This document shows, one piece after another, positions 25,005 to 32,796 of a DNA stretch of 64,000 nt. Both the position numbers and the translations under genes were made by a program. Source of the DNA: Anaerolineales bacterium. Lineage in GTDB: Bacteria > Chloroflexota > Anaerolineae > 4572-78 > J111. Positions within the stretch are counted from its first letter, which is position 1. Each line of letters opens with the position of its first letter. The notes under the pieces are model-generated. The model saw nothing but the letters and a program-made list of their open reading frames with translations. It searched no databases and was not told the DNA's origin. Location: NCBI GenBank assembly GCA_015075185.1, contig JABTUW010000002.1:744001-808000 (forward strand), read 5' to 3'.

Positions 25005-26123
25005 ATGATGAAAATTTCCCAAATTTTGCTTGGTTTCACCCTGTTGTTTTCTACCGGCTTGACCGCCTGCGGAGCCGCGACGCCCGCCCCGCCTCCACCT
25101 ACCGCCACAACGGTAAGTCTTTTGACCCAGCCTGAACCCACTCTTCAACCCACCCAGGTCGTTCAGGCTGAAACCGCCAGCGCGACGACGGTATCAGCGC
25201 CGACTGCCACCTCCTCACCCACCTCCTTACCGACGCCCTCCCCCGGCCCTTCCGCGACCAGCACCCTTGAGCCAACTGTTACGCCGGCCCCCTCGCCTAC
25301 CCCCGTCCCTTCGCCGACGCCCGAACCGGCCCCGGTGGTCTCCCTGCCGCCAGATTCGACCACGAAGATCAATATCCGCTCCGGGCCGGGAACGGATTAC
25401 CCGGTACTCGGCCAAATTGAGCCGGGCCAGAGCGCGCCGGTCACGGGCCGAAACCAGGATAATAGTTGGTGGCAAATTAGCCTGGCCGATAACAGCCTGG
25501 GCTGGGTTTTTGGCGAATTGGTCCAGGCCGCCGGTCCAACTGACGCTGTTCCAATCGCCGCAGCGCCGCCGCCTCCACCAACGGCCACGCCCGCGCCCCA
25601 AGCGGCAGCAGAGGTGGAGGGGAGCAGCCAGGGTGAACAGGGCGGCAGCGAGCCGCAGACCCCCGCAGAATTAGAAGGTCAACTGCGCTGCGGCCAAGAT
25701 TTCTGCGTTACCTATCAAGCCATGGTGCCGATTTGGGAGAATGGCGGCTGCATCGGCAATCACAGCATTTATGTGACCGTGCTGCAAGGGCCGCCGCCCG
25801 GCACGCCTATGGATGGCGTGGTCATCGGCGACACCTTCAACAATATCGAAGTCGCCTCCGGGGATAAAGGGCCGGGGACAGCCGAGGTCACCCTCTGGAT
25901 GAACAGTATGTCGTTAAAGGTGAAACGGCACATAGACGGTACGCCTTACACCAGCGAGGAGAGCTACAGCTTTACCTCCCACGACGAGCTAATCCCCGCC
26001 GAGGTGCTGGCCGCCAACGGCTACTGCGACGGCAGCGTCGAGAAGTGCCGCTGGGCGCAGCAGAACAACCAGGTTTGCCGCGGGCATTATTCGTATCGGG
26101 TGACGTTTCATAAGTTTGATTAG
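25005..26123 (+). CDS. SH3b-domain lipoprotein with Pro/Thr linker
   Basis: 372 residues from ATG 25005 (or 25008), preceded by GAGGAAAAGG. Signal peptide with lipobox LTACG. A Pro/Thr/Ser linker fills residues 25-115. A bacterial SH3 domain follows (INIRSGPGTDYPVLGQI, WWQISLADNSLGWVFGELV), a fold that usually binds peptidoglycan or cell-wall glycans. A second low-complexity linker leads to a C-terminal domain of about 140 residues with six Cys, including LRCGQDFC and YCDGSVEKCRW, probably disulphide-bonded. Likely a cell-envelope protein; the C-terminal domain is unassigned. Confidence 0.8.
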   Translation: MMKISQILLGFTLLFSTGLTACGAATPAPPPPTATTVSLLTQPEPTLQPTQVVQAETASATTVSAPTATSSPTSLPTPSPGPSATSTLEPTVTPAPSPTPVPSPTPEPAPVVSLPPDSTTKINIRSGPGTDYPVLGQIEPGQSAPVTGRNQDNSWWQISLADNSLGWVFGELVQAAGPTDAVPIAAAPPPPPTATPAPQAAAEVEGSSQGEQGGSEPQTPAELEGQLRCGQDFCVTYQAMVPIWENGGCIGNHSIYVTVLQGPPPGTPMDGVVIGDTFNNIEVASGDKGPGTAEVTLWMNSMSLKVKRHIDGTPYTSEESYSFTSHDELIPAEVLAANGYCDGSVEKCRWAQQNNQVCRGHYSYRVTFHKFD

Positions 26124-26229
26124 AGAACTTGGTCTTTCAACAATTAAAGGAGTTAGCCTGCTTGAAAAAATCCTGAACGCTGGTTACAATATATTATGTC
26201 AGTATGGTCAAGCAGGGAGGGAGGTCGTT

Positions 26230-28074
26230 TTGAAGGATTACAGTTCGATCAGCAGAGTGGCTGTGGGCAACTTTAACCACCTTATTCTTCTCCTCAGCCT
26301 CAGCCTTAGCCTCAGCCTGTCCCCCCCCACCGCCCGCGCTCAAGAATCCCCCATTACCGCCAGCGTCAACAGCACCCACTTTTCCACCGATGAACTGGTC
26401 ATTTTGAGCGTTACCGTCACCGATGACTCGCCGTTACAGCCCCGGCCTATTTTGCCCCGCCTCGACGGGCTGGCGGTCGTTGATCTGGATATTTCCACCG
26501 ATGTGAGTGTGGTCAACGGCAAAATTCATACCCAGGTGACCTATACCTATCGCTTGCAGCCCCGCCGCACGGGGACCTTGACTATTCCCTCAGTCAGCGT
26601 GAAAATTGACGAGCAGGTTTACAAAGCTCCGCCCCTCTCGATTGAGGTCAGCCAGGGCGCGCCGCCGGCCCCCTCGGCCGGAAACGCGGTTAAACCGGCC
26701 AACATCTCCCCGCCGCCCACGCTGCAAGGGCAGGACTTCTTTATCGAAGCTCAGGTTGACCAGCCCAAACCCTACCTGGGCCAGCAAATTATCTATACCT
26801 TTCGCTTTTACCAGGCCATTCAAGTCTACCGCCAGCCGGAGTTAGATGGCCCCCTCTTTGTCGGTTTTGAGACGATGGGCTTGCCGGTGCGCGAGTACAA
26901 CTTGGATATTGATGGCCGGACCTACCTCATCAGCGAGATTCGCACCGCCCTGTTTCCCAAAAGCGCCGGCAATATTACCATCGGCCCGGCCCGGCTGATG
27001 TTTCCCGGCAATATTTACGAACAGCCGGTCGAGCTTTACACCGACCCGGTCACGGTCGAAGTCAAGTCATTGCCGGAGAACGCGCCGCCCCACTTCAACG
27101 GGGCGGTCGGCCAATTCAAAATCGAAAGCTCTTTCAGCCCCCAGGTGGCGGTGGTCAACCAGCCCTCAACCTTTCTGGTGGCGGTCAGCGGCCTGGGCAA
27201 TATCCCGCTGCTGCCGGAGCCGGTCTGGCCGGATTTGGCCGGCTGGCGCATGTACGACTCCCTCTCCAGCCTGACCACCGATACCCAGGAAGACGGGCTG
27301 ATGACCGGCACGCGCGTTTTTGAACGCCTGGTGGTAGCCGGCCAGACCGGCGAATTTACCCTGCAGCCGGCCACATTTGTCTATTTTGACCCGCTTGCGG
27401 GTGAATACCGGACGATTTCCAGCCAGCCCTTGACAGTCAAGGTGATCCCGGTCCCCACTCCGGACCCGGCCGCAGCCGTGGCAACGCCAACCCCCGTTCC
27501 GACGCCGGTCGCGGCACTGACCGCGACCACCCCTGTGCCGGTCAACCCTGTAGTAAATCCGGGTTTAGTCGTTTCACCTGATGTGGTCGAAAGAATGACC
27601 TTGCCGGTGCTGGGACTGCTGGTCATCGGGCTGTGCGGCGCGCTGCCGGTGGCGGCAGCGTTGGGCGCGGGTGGACTGTGGTGGTGGCAGCAGCGGCGCC
27701 GCCCCCTGCTCTCTGTGCCCAGGCTGCGGCCTGAAACGAAGGCTCTGCGCAAACCTCGCCATACCCTGCACCCAAACTTGGCCGCAGCGATGCGCGGCCA
27801 GGACGACAACTATAAAGTGGTCAGTCTGGCTCTGCAAGATTATCTCGGTATGGCCCTAAAAACCCCGGTAAACGGCCTGACCCGCACCGAATTGGCCCGC
27901 CGCCTGCGCCAGACCGGCTTGGGCGAGGCGTTGATCGAACGCCTGGAGACCTGCCTGGCCCAGAGCGAAATAGGCCGCTACGGCCCCGCTACCGACGACG
28001 CCGGGTGGGGGTTAATGGCCGAGACTGATGTGCTGCTATGGGAGTTAGATAAGGCGCTGAAGGCGGAACGTTAA
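26230..28074 (+). CDS. BatD-like oxygen-tolerance/membrane-complex protein
   Basis: 614 residues from TTG 26230, which has GGGAGG just upstream; the open frame begins at 26116 but that part overlaps the previous gene and lacks a ribosome site. The signal peptide contains an unusual (LS)n run coded by a hexanucleotide repeat near 26290-26320. The exported part has the BatD pattern: VTASVNSTHFSTDELVILSVTV-like opening, YTYRLQPRRTGTLTIPSVSV, FFIEAQVDQPKPYLGQQIIYTFR and VGQFKIESSFSP. A Pro/Thr stretch, one membrane span (about 500-520) and a cytosolic tail follow. BatD normally works with BatA/B vWA proteins and a MoxR ATPase; none are next to it here, so this is an orphan copy. Confidence 0.8.
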   Translation: MKDYSSISRVAVGNFNHLILLLSLSLSLSLSPPTARAQESPITASVNSTHFSTDELVILSVTVTDDSPLQPRPILPRLDGLAVVDLDISTDVSVVNGKIHTQVTYTYRLQPRRTGTLTIPSVSVKIDEQVYKAPPLSIEVSQGAPPAPSAGNAVKPANISPPPTLQGQDFFIEAQVDQPKPYLGQQIIYTFRFYQAIQVYRQPELDGPLFVGFETMGLPVREYNLDIDGRTYLISEIRTALFPKSAGNITIGPARLMFPGNIYEQPVELYTDPVTVEVKSLPENAPPHFNGAVGQFKIESSFSPQVAVVNQPSTFLVAVSGLGNIPLLPEPVWPDLAGWRMYDSLSSLTTDTQEDGLMTGTRVFERLVVAGQTGEFTLQPATFVYFDPLAGEYRTISSQPLTVKVIPVPTPDPAAAVATPTPVPTPVAALTATTPVPVNPVVNPGLVVSPDVVERMTLPVLGLLVIGLCGALPVAAALGAGGLWWWQQRRRPLLSVPRLRPETKALRKPRHTLHPNLAAAMRGQDDNYKVVSLALQDYLGMALKTPVNGLTRTELARRLRQTGLGEALIERLETCLAQSEIGRYGPATDDAGWGLMAETDVLLWELDKALKAER

Positions 28075-28091
28075 ACATTTGACAGGACTGA

Positions 28092-28135
28092 CGCGGTGGG
28101 TGGAAAAGCCCTCCCTAAATCCCTCCCAAAGGGAG
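28092..28135. repeat. Dispersed 44-bp repeat, copy 2
   Basis: Exact reverse complement of 6357-6400. Lies between the BatD stop and the bidirectional terminator. Confidence 0.9.
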
Positions 28136-28219
28136 GGTCTTAGCTGATTCTCCCCCTGTGGGCGACTGTAAGGAGGTTAGAGGGGGCAGACCTTCAACTG
28201 TTATCCGTCCCCAAAACAA

Positions 28220-28254
28220 AAAAGACCCCAGGGTGCTACCCCTTGGGGTCTTTT
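28220..28254. terminator. Bidirectional terminator between convergent genes
   Basis: aaaagacccca (28220-28230) pairs with tggggtctttt (28244-28254), with a further ggg/ccc pairing inside. A/T tracts on both outer sides suit termination of the BatD transcript and of the minus-strand accessory island. Confidence 0.9.
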
Positions 28255-28331
28255 CTGTAAAGAGAGATACGCGGCTAACTTGATCCTTGAGTAGAGGGGA
28301 AACTCCAGTTAAGTCACAATGAGCGACTGCT

Positions 28332-28754
28332 TCAACACGCGGTGCGCAGTTCTGTCCCAAAACGCGCCCCCACTTCCAGCCGGTATTCCCCGGCAGGTAA
28401 GCCGCTTGGCACCAAAAAGATCAATTCGCTGGGTGTGTTCCGCATGACTACTTCAATCCGGGTGCTCTCCTGGTCGCTGGCTGTGAGGAAGATACCCTGG
28501 TCAGGGTCAGCCGGGTCAAAGCTGAGGAATTCGCCCATGAGCTGCGCGCCGCCGCCCGGGGTCAGGGTTTGATTGCCGTCGCCGTTGTTGGGGTTGACAT
28601 ATTGCAGCAGGCGAGGCTGCCGGGTGTTAGGCGTTTGCTTCTGCACCTGCGCCTGGCGCTGAAGGGAGCGGCAGGCTTGCCGGGTGGGAGTAATGACCAG
28701 GTCAATTTCGTGGCGGTTGGGGTCAAAGGTGTCGCACCAATAGTTACAGGTCAT
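28332..28754 (-). pseudogene. Fragment of a DUF4469-type protein, frameshifted and 5'-chimeric
   Basis: The 140-residue frame ends with a DUF4469-like Ig fold: TPGGGAQLMGEFLSF, NTPSELIFLVPSGLPAGEYRLEV. It stops at TELRTAC, but one extra base restores V-L-K-Q-S-L-I-V-T to a stop at 28309-28311, so a single-base deletion near 28340 probably truncated it. The first ten codons (MTCNYWCDT) are not DUF4469 sequence: bases 28729-28758 match the upstream element at 34759-34788 in 28 of 30 positions. The N-terminal HU-like half usual in this family is absent and there is no ribosome site. I read it as a rearranged remnant. Confidence 0.6.
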
Positions 28755-28758
28755 TGGA
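28729..28758 (-). promoter_or_regulatory. Shared upstream element, copy A
   Basis: 30-bp element read on the minus strand as ccaatgacctgtaactattg followed by gtgcgacac. It is 28/30 identical to 34759-34788 and about 23/30 to 31864-31893. Copies A and C also share gtgaacggat next to it. In this copy the element has been captured as coding sequence of the DUF4469 remnant. Confidence 0.6.
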
Positions 28759-28770
28759 TGTGTGAACGGA

Positions 28771-29064
28771 TCAGGGCAACTGCCTGATGACGGTAGCCCT
28801 GAATGGCGCGGCTAACAACTCCAACAGGGGTGCGTAGACGCCGGTGGCCATAGCGTCCTGCATATGCGCCGCCCGCGCCTCGGCCGACTCCCAATCGGCA
28901 ATCTCAACCAGTATGTCGGGGTTGTCGAGCACCTCGTAGCGCGTGCTGCCCAAAAAACCGTGTTGGCCCGGACCATGGTTAGCCACAATGCTCTCGATCA
29001 GACTCTTGAGCTCAGCCCGCTGGCCTGGTTTGGCCTGTAGTTCGACGCTCACCTTGATGGCCAT
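28771..29064 (-). CDS. Antibiotic-biosynthesis-monooxygenase (ABM) fold protein
   Basis: 97 residues with the ABM ferredoxin-like fold: KVSVELQAKPGQRAELKSLI (strand-helix), HGPGQHGFLGSTRYEVLDNPD, ILVEIADWESAEARAAHMQ and the closing helix and strand. These small dimeric barrels catalyse cofactor-free oxidation of aromatic compounds or bind haem; the substrate is unknown. ATG 29064 has AAAGGAGAG upstream on the minus strand. It lies downstream of the nitroreductase and SnoaL genes in the same orientation, suggesting a shared aromatic or quinone substrate theme. Confidence 0.8.
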   Translation of the reverse strand: MAIKVSVELQAKPGQRAELKSLIESIVANHGPGQHGFLGSTRYEVLDNPDILVEIADWESAEARAAHMQDAMATGVYAPLLELLAAPFRATVIRQLP

Positions 29065-29168
29065 TTCATTCTCTCCTTTCTACTGTAAGTCAGCTATGCT
29101 GCCGCACATGCGCCTGGCAGCTCAACTCGCGTGTTGGGCGGCGCCGACACCACCAGAGGCTGCAATTC

Positions 29169-29822
29169 TCACCAACGGTCCTGATGGAGGATCTCGTCCA
29201 ATGGGCGACGAGACGCCGGTCGAAAGTCTAGCCCAATCGTGTAGGCCGTTGGGATCAGCGCGACTTGCATCACGCCCGCTGGAAGTCCCAGTACCTTATC
29301 TGCCTCCTCTGCCAGGAGCAGATGCAGGTTCGTCCAGCAAGTTCCTAACCCTCTCGAACGAGCAGCTAGCATGAAGCTCCATGCCGCTGGAATCACTGAC
29401 CCCATCAGGACCGAAACAGAAGCAGGCGGCATCCCCTCCGTTGATCCGACAACACAGGGAACGACATGGACGGGCACCTCGTGGATGTGATCGACGAGGT
29501 GCTCAAGAGATTTAATGATCCTCAACCTCGTCGCTTCTTGCTTCATATCGCTGTGTTTGAGACCATACACCCCACCAGGCAAAGTCTTATAAATCGCATG
29601 CCCCCGCCGAAACAATTCACCTAACGCCTCTCTTTGCACCTTGTCTGTCACGACAATGAAATGGAAGGACTGCGTATCTGATTGAGTTGGCGCCTGCTGT
29701 GCCAGCTCAAAGCACTCACGCAGAACTTCCTGTTCGACAGGCCGATGCAGATCGAGCCGCTTGCGCACCGCTCGCGTCGTGAGAAGAACGTGATCAAACG
29801 ACATCCCTTCTAATGCCGGCAT
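29169..29822 (-). CDS. Nitroreductase-family flavoprotein
   Basis: 217 residues. FMN-dependent NAD(P)H oxidoreductase fold: LLTTRAVRKRLDLHRPVEQEVL contains the R-S/A-x-R/K phosphate-binding start, CFELAQQAPTQSDTQSFHFIVV matches the AxxAPSxxNxQPW-type motif with S/N changes, and SFMLAARSRGLGTCWT the GLGTCW motif. The C-terminus ASRRPLDEILHQDRW is also typical of this family. It reduces nitroaromatics, quinones or enones; the natural substrate is unknown. Minus strand, between the ABM gene and the SnoaL cluster. Confidence 0.88.
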   Translation of the reverse strand: MPALEGMSFDHVLLTTRAVRKRLDLHRPVEQEVLRECFELAQQAPTQSDTQSFHFIVVTDKVQREALGELFRRGHAIYKTLPGGVYGLKHSDMKQEATRLRIIKSLEHLVDHIHEVPVHVVPCVVGSTEGMPPASVSVLMGSVIPAAWSFMLAARSRGLGTCWTNLHLLLAEEADKVLGLPAGVMQVALIPTAYTIGLDFRPASRRPLDEILHQDRW

Positions 29823-29862
29823 CTTCTATCCCTCCGTATGTTGCTTTGCCCTATCCGATGGA

Positions 29863-29923
29863 TCAATCTCGTGCCCAAACTGAGTTTCAATCTCGTGCCC
29901 AAACTCAGTCTGGGCACGAGATT
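29863..29923. repeat. Palindromic repeat cluster upstream of the nitroreductase
   Basis: Two 23-bp direct copies (29863-29885 and 29887-29909, one mismatch) of tcaatctcgtgcccaaactg plus three bases, then an inverted half (29911-29923). The second copy and the inverted half form a 13-bp stem with a 9-nt loop. Confidence 0.85.
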
Positions 29924-29978
29924 AACAAGATTAAAAGCGACACACTCCCCTGGTTATTCTCGCTGAATAGCCACCGCT

Positions 29979-30365
29979 CTACCCTGGCAGAGCCACCCCG
30001 ACCTGTTGCATCAGTTCTGCTCCGTTGCTGACGGGCCAATCTTCTGCAATTTTACCGTTCGCGACGCGGAATTCACCCAGCCCCGATCCCGATGCTTCTT
30101 TGCCGGCATTTGTAACGTGCATGGTGGCCCGCACCATCACGAAATCGCCTTCCGCCATCATACGCTCGATGCTCAAGCCCCACTTGAGATCGGGAAAAGC
30201 CGAGCCCAACATGCTCACGAACTGTTTGAAGCCCTCGCGTCCCCCCGGAACTAAGTGATTGACATAGTCGGGAGCCATTAGTTCATCCACCAAAGCAACA
30301 TCCTTGGTGGTCAAGACCTGCTCGATGAAACGGCGGACAACCGCCTTATTTTGTTCGGTTGACAT
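29979..30365 (-). CDS. SnoaL-like ester cyclase (copy 1)
   Basis: 128 residues, cystatin/NTF2-like fold of the SnoaL family. Landmarks: MSTEQNKAVVRRFIEQV, LVDELMAPDYVNH, AFPDLKWGLSIERMMAEGDFVMVRATM and the tail LMQQVGVALPG. SnoaL enzymes close rings by intramolecular aldol reactions or act as hydrolases; the relatives in this family are mostly uncharacterised. It starts 14 bases downstream of the 88-residue protein's stop (both minus), so they are probably one transcript. Three more SnoaL-type copies and a remnant lie upstream. The internal TGTHQG-type motif of the other copies is changed to MHVTNAG. Confidence 0.85.
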   Translation of the reverse strand: MSTEQNKAVVRRFIEQVLTTKDVALVDELMAPDYVNHLVPGGREGFKQFVSMLGSAFPDLKWGLSIERMMAEGDFVMVRATMHVTNAGKEASGSGLGEFRVANGKIAEDWPVSNGAELMQQVGVALPG

Positions 30366-30379
30366 TTGTTATTCTCCTA

Positions 30380-30646
30380 CTACTCGGCGGCCTCAACGTG
30401 AAAGACAACCGGCGGTATGACCCCGTGCGACCCCATCGCTGCCGCCGCCTCTGGTGTTTGCATCCAGGCCATCATCCCCTCCATATCGTGAAGGTTGGCC
30501 GACACGGCGACCTTATTACTTCCGTCCGCAGCAACATACGAGACGATTTCCGTGGCGAATTGCCCAATAATCTCGACCCGCTCATGGCCCTTGGACGCCC
30601 AGTGCTTCACATCCTCGACTTCGTGGGTAGCAACTATTCTTGGCAT
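30380..30646 (-). CDS. Unrecognised 88-residue protein (stand-alone copy)
   Basis: Begins MPRIVATHEVEDVKHWASKG and ends PPVVFHVEAAE. The pattern of strands (RIVATH, EIVSYVA, KVAVSANL, VIPPVVFHVE) with two helices (VEDVKHWASKG, EGMMAWMQTPEAAAAM) suggests a small ferredoxin-like or dimeric alpha/beta-barrel fold. I cannot name a family. The same domain occurs again, about 80% identical by eye, fused to a SnoaL domain at 31975-32655, so the two are functionally linked. It is sandwiched between two SnoaL genes on the minus strand. Confidence 0.75.
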   Translation of the reverse strand: MPRIVATHEVEDVKHWASKGHERVEIIGQFATEIVSYVAADGSNKVAVSANLHDMEGMMAWMQTPEAAAAMGSHGVIPPVVFHVEAAE

Positions 30647-30717
30647 TTGTTATTCTCCTTATTTTTATAATGAAATCCGCTTTGTTTGTGAATGAAAGAT
30701 CTCAACAAGAATATCTC

Positions 30718-30770
30718 TTCAATCTCCTTCCCACGCTGTACGTCACGCTTTGCGTGGGAAGGAGATTGAA
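30718..30770. repeat. Palindromic insertion element (53 bp)
   Basis: Perfect 19-bp arms (30718-30736 and 30752-30770) with a 15-nt loop. The equivalent intergenic region of the duplicated block (around 32729-32735) lacks it: atatctcttc leads straight to tgcgcacttt there. It therefore looks like a mobile hairpin inserted after the duplication. Confidence 0.8.
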
Positions 30771-30835
30771 TTCCCCTATATACTTTAAAGCGTTCAAATC
30801 ATACGCATCACCTTGCTTTCATCGCCTAAAAAGGG

Positions 30836-31258
30836 TCAATGCGCCGGGATCACCCCAAGCTGCTGCATCATAGCCATACTATCCATGACCCCCCAATGTT
30901 CCACAAACTTGCCCTCAGCCATGCCGAGAATGTCAATCACGGTAATGGACATGCGCTTGCCGGTTGGGGGAATGCCCATAAACTCACCCTTATGGGTGCC
31001 GGTCCAGGTCATGTGCAATACGACCTTATCACCTTCGGCGACAAGGTGCTCAATGGTAGCTTTGAGGTCGGGGAAAGCGCTCCGCAACATGGTGAACAAT
31101 ACTTTGGGGGCCTCACGACCAGGCGGTATGCCAGGGGGAAGTTCCTCATGTTCAACGAAGTCAAGGGTAAGAAACTCGTCAATCACACTCATGTTTCCCT
31201 GATTTATCCCTTCCTCCACCAGCTTACGGACTAATGCTTTATTTTGTTCGGTTGACAT
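30836..31258 (-). CDS. SnoaL-like ester cyclase (copy 2)
   Basis: 140 residues: MSTEQNKALVRKLVEEGINQ, VIDEFLTLDFVEHEELPPGI, AFPDLKATIEHLVAEGDKVV, WTGTHKGEFMGIPPTGKRMS and the family tail MMQQLGVIPAH. The TGTHKGEFMGIPPTGK stretch is the signature of the broad SnoaL/ester-cyclase group. Paralogous to 34290-34718 and to the second half of 31975-32655. It starts 18 bases after the membrane protein's stop on the minus strand. In the duplicated block, the corresponding position holds the remnant at 32797-32883. Confidence 0.88.
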   Translation of the reverse strand: MSTEQNKALVRKLVEEGINQGNMSVIDEFLTLDFVEHEELPPGIPPGREAPKVLFTMLRSAFPDLKATIEHLVAEGDKVVLHMTWTGTHKGEFMGIPPTGKRMSITVIDILGMAEGKFVEHWGVMDSMAMMQQLGVIPAH

Positions 31259-31276
31259 TGGTTATTCTCCTTATTT

Positions 31277-31765
31277 TTATGACAAATTCTGCCGCACGAG
31301 TATGCCTAACGGCAACCCAATGGCTAAGACATGTTCTATGATTGCCTCGATAAGCCAGGGCAAGGTTGGAGCTGGTAGCGGAGGTGCCGCACTGAGCGGG
31401 GTTACAATCATGTTCATGACAATAAAAACGCCCAAGCCGTACAGGAACGAGCCAGCGATGGCATAGCGGCGCAAGAGCGGAATGCGCCCGGCGCTCAGGA
31501 TGAAAACGCCGGCGATGACCAGGGATATGATCAAGTGAAAGAACACCCCGAGCAAGGCGGTGGCGATGCCGCCCTCGAAAGCGGCCATGCCCAACGCGCC
31601 GCTGGCTATATATTGCCATACTAAAATAAAGGGGGTCTTTTGAATGAGAGTAGTAACGATCCATGAGTGGATTAATTGGATTATAAAGATAAACATTCCG
31701 CCAAGTACAATGGAACGAAGGATTGTATTGCGGCTATCGAGGGCCGCACGGGTGATAGTAGCCAT
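31277..31765 (-). CDS. Four-helix membrane protein
   Basis: 162 residues from the ATG at 31765, which has AAAGGAG upstream; the longer frame to 31831 has none. Hydrophobic segments near residues 18-36, 48-65, 68-90 and 100-122, with a C-terminal segment near 140-158. FILVWQYIASGALGMAAFEGG and ALLGVFFHLIISLVIAG resemble uncharacterised YagU/DUF1440-like proteins. Function unknown. Transcribed with the SnoaL copy 2. Its upstream region holds element copy C, including an operator-like palindrome. Confidence 0.65.
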   Translation of the reverse strand: MATITRAALDSRNTILRSIVLGGMFIFIIQLIHSWIVTTLIQKTPFILVWQYIASGALGMAAFEGGIATALLGVFFHLIISLVIAGVFILSAGRIPLLRRYAIAGSFLYGLGVFIVMNMIVTPLSAAPPLPAPTLPWLIEAIIEHVLAIGLPLGILVRQNLS

Positions 31766-31838
31766 AATAATAGCTCCTTTGGGTAACCGTAACCTTGGTT
31801 CTGCTAGCTGGTGAGCGCCGCTGCCTGGCACTCATCCA

Positions 31839-31893
31839 CTTTTATATGGATACGATTCGGATCGAGTCGTATCCATAGTTTCAGTTCATTGGA
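31839..31893 (-). promoter_or_regulatory. Shared upstream element, copy C, with operator-like palindrome
   Basis: 31848-31875 contains ggatacga, 11 nt, tcgtatcc. Read on the minus strand, the core TACGACTC-GATCC-GAATCGTA matches the layout TGCGACAC-GATCT-GAGTCGCA near 34743-34768. Bases 31864-31893 correspond to copies A and B. It lies about 90 bases upstream of the membrane protein start. Candidate repressor site. Confidence 0.5.
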
Positions 31894-31911
31894 GGGGTGA
31901 ACGGATGGGTT

Positions 31912-31946
31912 GTAGGTTGGGTTTCACTTTGCTCAACCCAACCTAC
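31912..31946. repeat. GTAGGTTGGGTT palindrome, copy 1
   Basis: Perfect 12-bp arms (31912-31923, 31935-31946) around an 11-nt loop. The loop is the reverse complement (one mismatch) of that in the related element at 33797-33827, so the two are the same element in opposite orientations. I recognise this as a widespread dispersed bacterial repeat. Confidence 0.8.
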
Positions 31947-31974
31947 GACTCCCAACCCCTGCGCTAAAAGCGTA

Positions 31975-32655
31975 CTAGGCCGGAGACCCTGCCGGGATGA
32001 CGCCGAGCTGCTGCATCAGAGCGAGTTGGTCGGCCACTCCCCAGTGCTCGCGGGCCAGCCCGTCATCGCCAAAGCGCGTGATGTCAATAAGGTTCACGGC
32101 GGCCGATTTGCCGGTCGCCGGTATTCCCATGAACTCACCCTGGTGCGTCCCGGTCACTCGCACCCGCGCCACTGCCTTGTCGCCGCTCGCAATCACGTCT
32201 TCGACATCCATCTGAAAGTCTGGAAAAGCGGCGAGCAACATCCGGAAGTACTGGACCACGCCGGCCTTCGTCGGCGGGATTCCGGGTACTTCGTCGCGCT
32301 CGACGAAGTCATCGGCGAGCTGTCGCCCGAAACCATCAATGTCACCCGCGTTGATGAGGTCGTAAAGACGCCGGATTGAGGCAGTGTGATCCATGATTGC
32401 CTCGTTATGGAAGACGACCGGCGGTATGACACCGTGCGACTCCATAGCTGCCGCCGCTTCCGGTGTTTGCATGAAGGCCATCAGACCCTCCATATTGTGA
32501 ACGTTGGCGGACACAGCGACCCGATTGCTTCCGTCCGCAGAAACATACGAGACGATTTCCGTGGCGAATGGCCCAATAACCTCGACACGCTCATCGCCCT
32601 TGGACGCCCAGTGCTTCACATCTTCGACTGTATGGGTAGCAACTATTCTTGGCAT
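31975..32655 (-). CDS. Fusion of the 88-residue domain to a SnoaL ester-cyclase domain
   Basis: 226 residues. Residues 1-87 match the stand-alone protein of 30380-30646 almost throughout (MPRIVATHTVEDVKHWASKG, GSNRVAVSANVHNMEGLMAF). The frame then runs without a stop through IMDHTASIRRLYDLINAGDI into a full SnoaL domain (TGTHQGEFMGIPATGKSAAV, ending LMQQLGVIPAGSPA). In the stand-alone version the domain ends FHVEAAE and stops. Here the SnoaL ATG-like codon (in EAIMDHT) is in frame, so loss of a stop or a small deletion fused two neighbouring genes. The fusion is direct evidence that the two domains work together, probably on one substrate. Confidence 0.85.
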   Translation of the reverse strand: MPRIVATHTVEDVKHWASKGDERVEVIGPFATEIVSYVSADGSNRVAVSANVHNMEGLMAFMQTPEAAAAMESHGVIPPVVFHNEAIMDHTASIRRLYDLINAGDIDGFGRQLADDFVERDEVPGIPPTKAGVVQYFRMLLAAFPDFQMDVEDVIASGDKAVARVRVTGTHQGEFMGIPATGKSAAVNLIDITRFGDDGLAREHWGVADQLALMQQLGVIPAGSPA

Positions 32656-32796
32656 TTGTTATTCCCCCTATTTTTATAATGAATTCCGATTTGTTTGTGA
32701 ATGGAAGATCTCAACCAGCATATCTCTTCTGCGCACTTTAAGGCGTTCAGACAATCATCAGCATCACCTCGCTTTCATAGCCTAAAAAGGGTCAAT

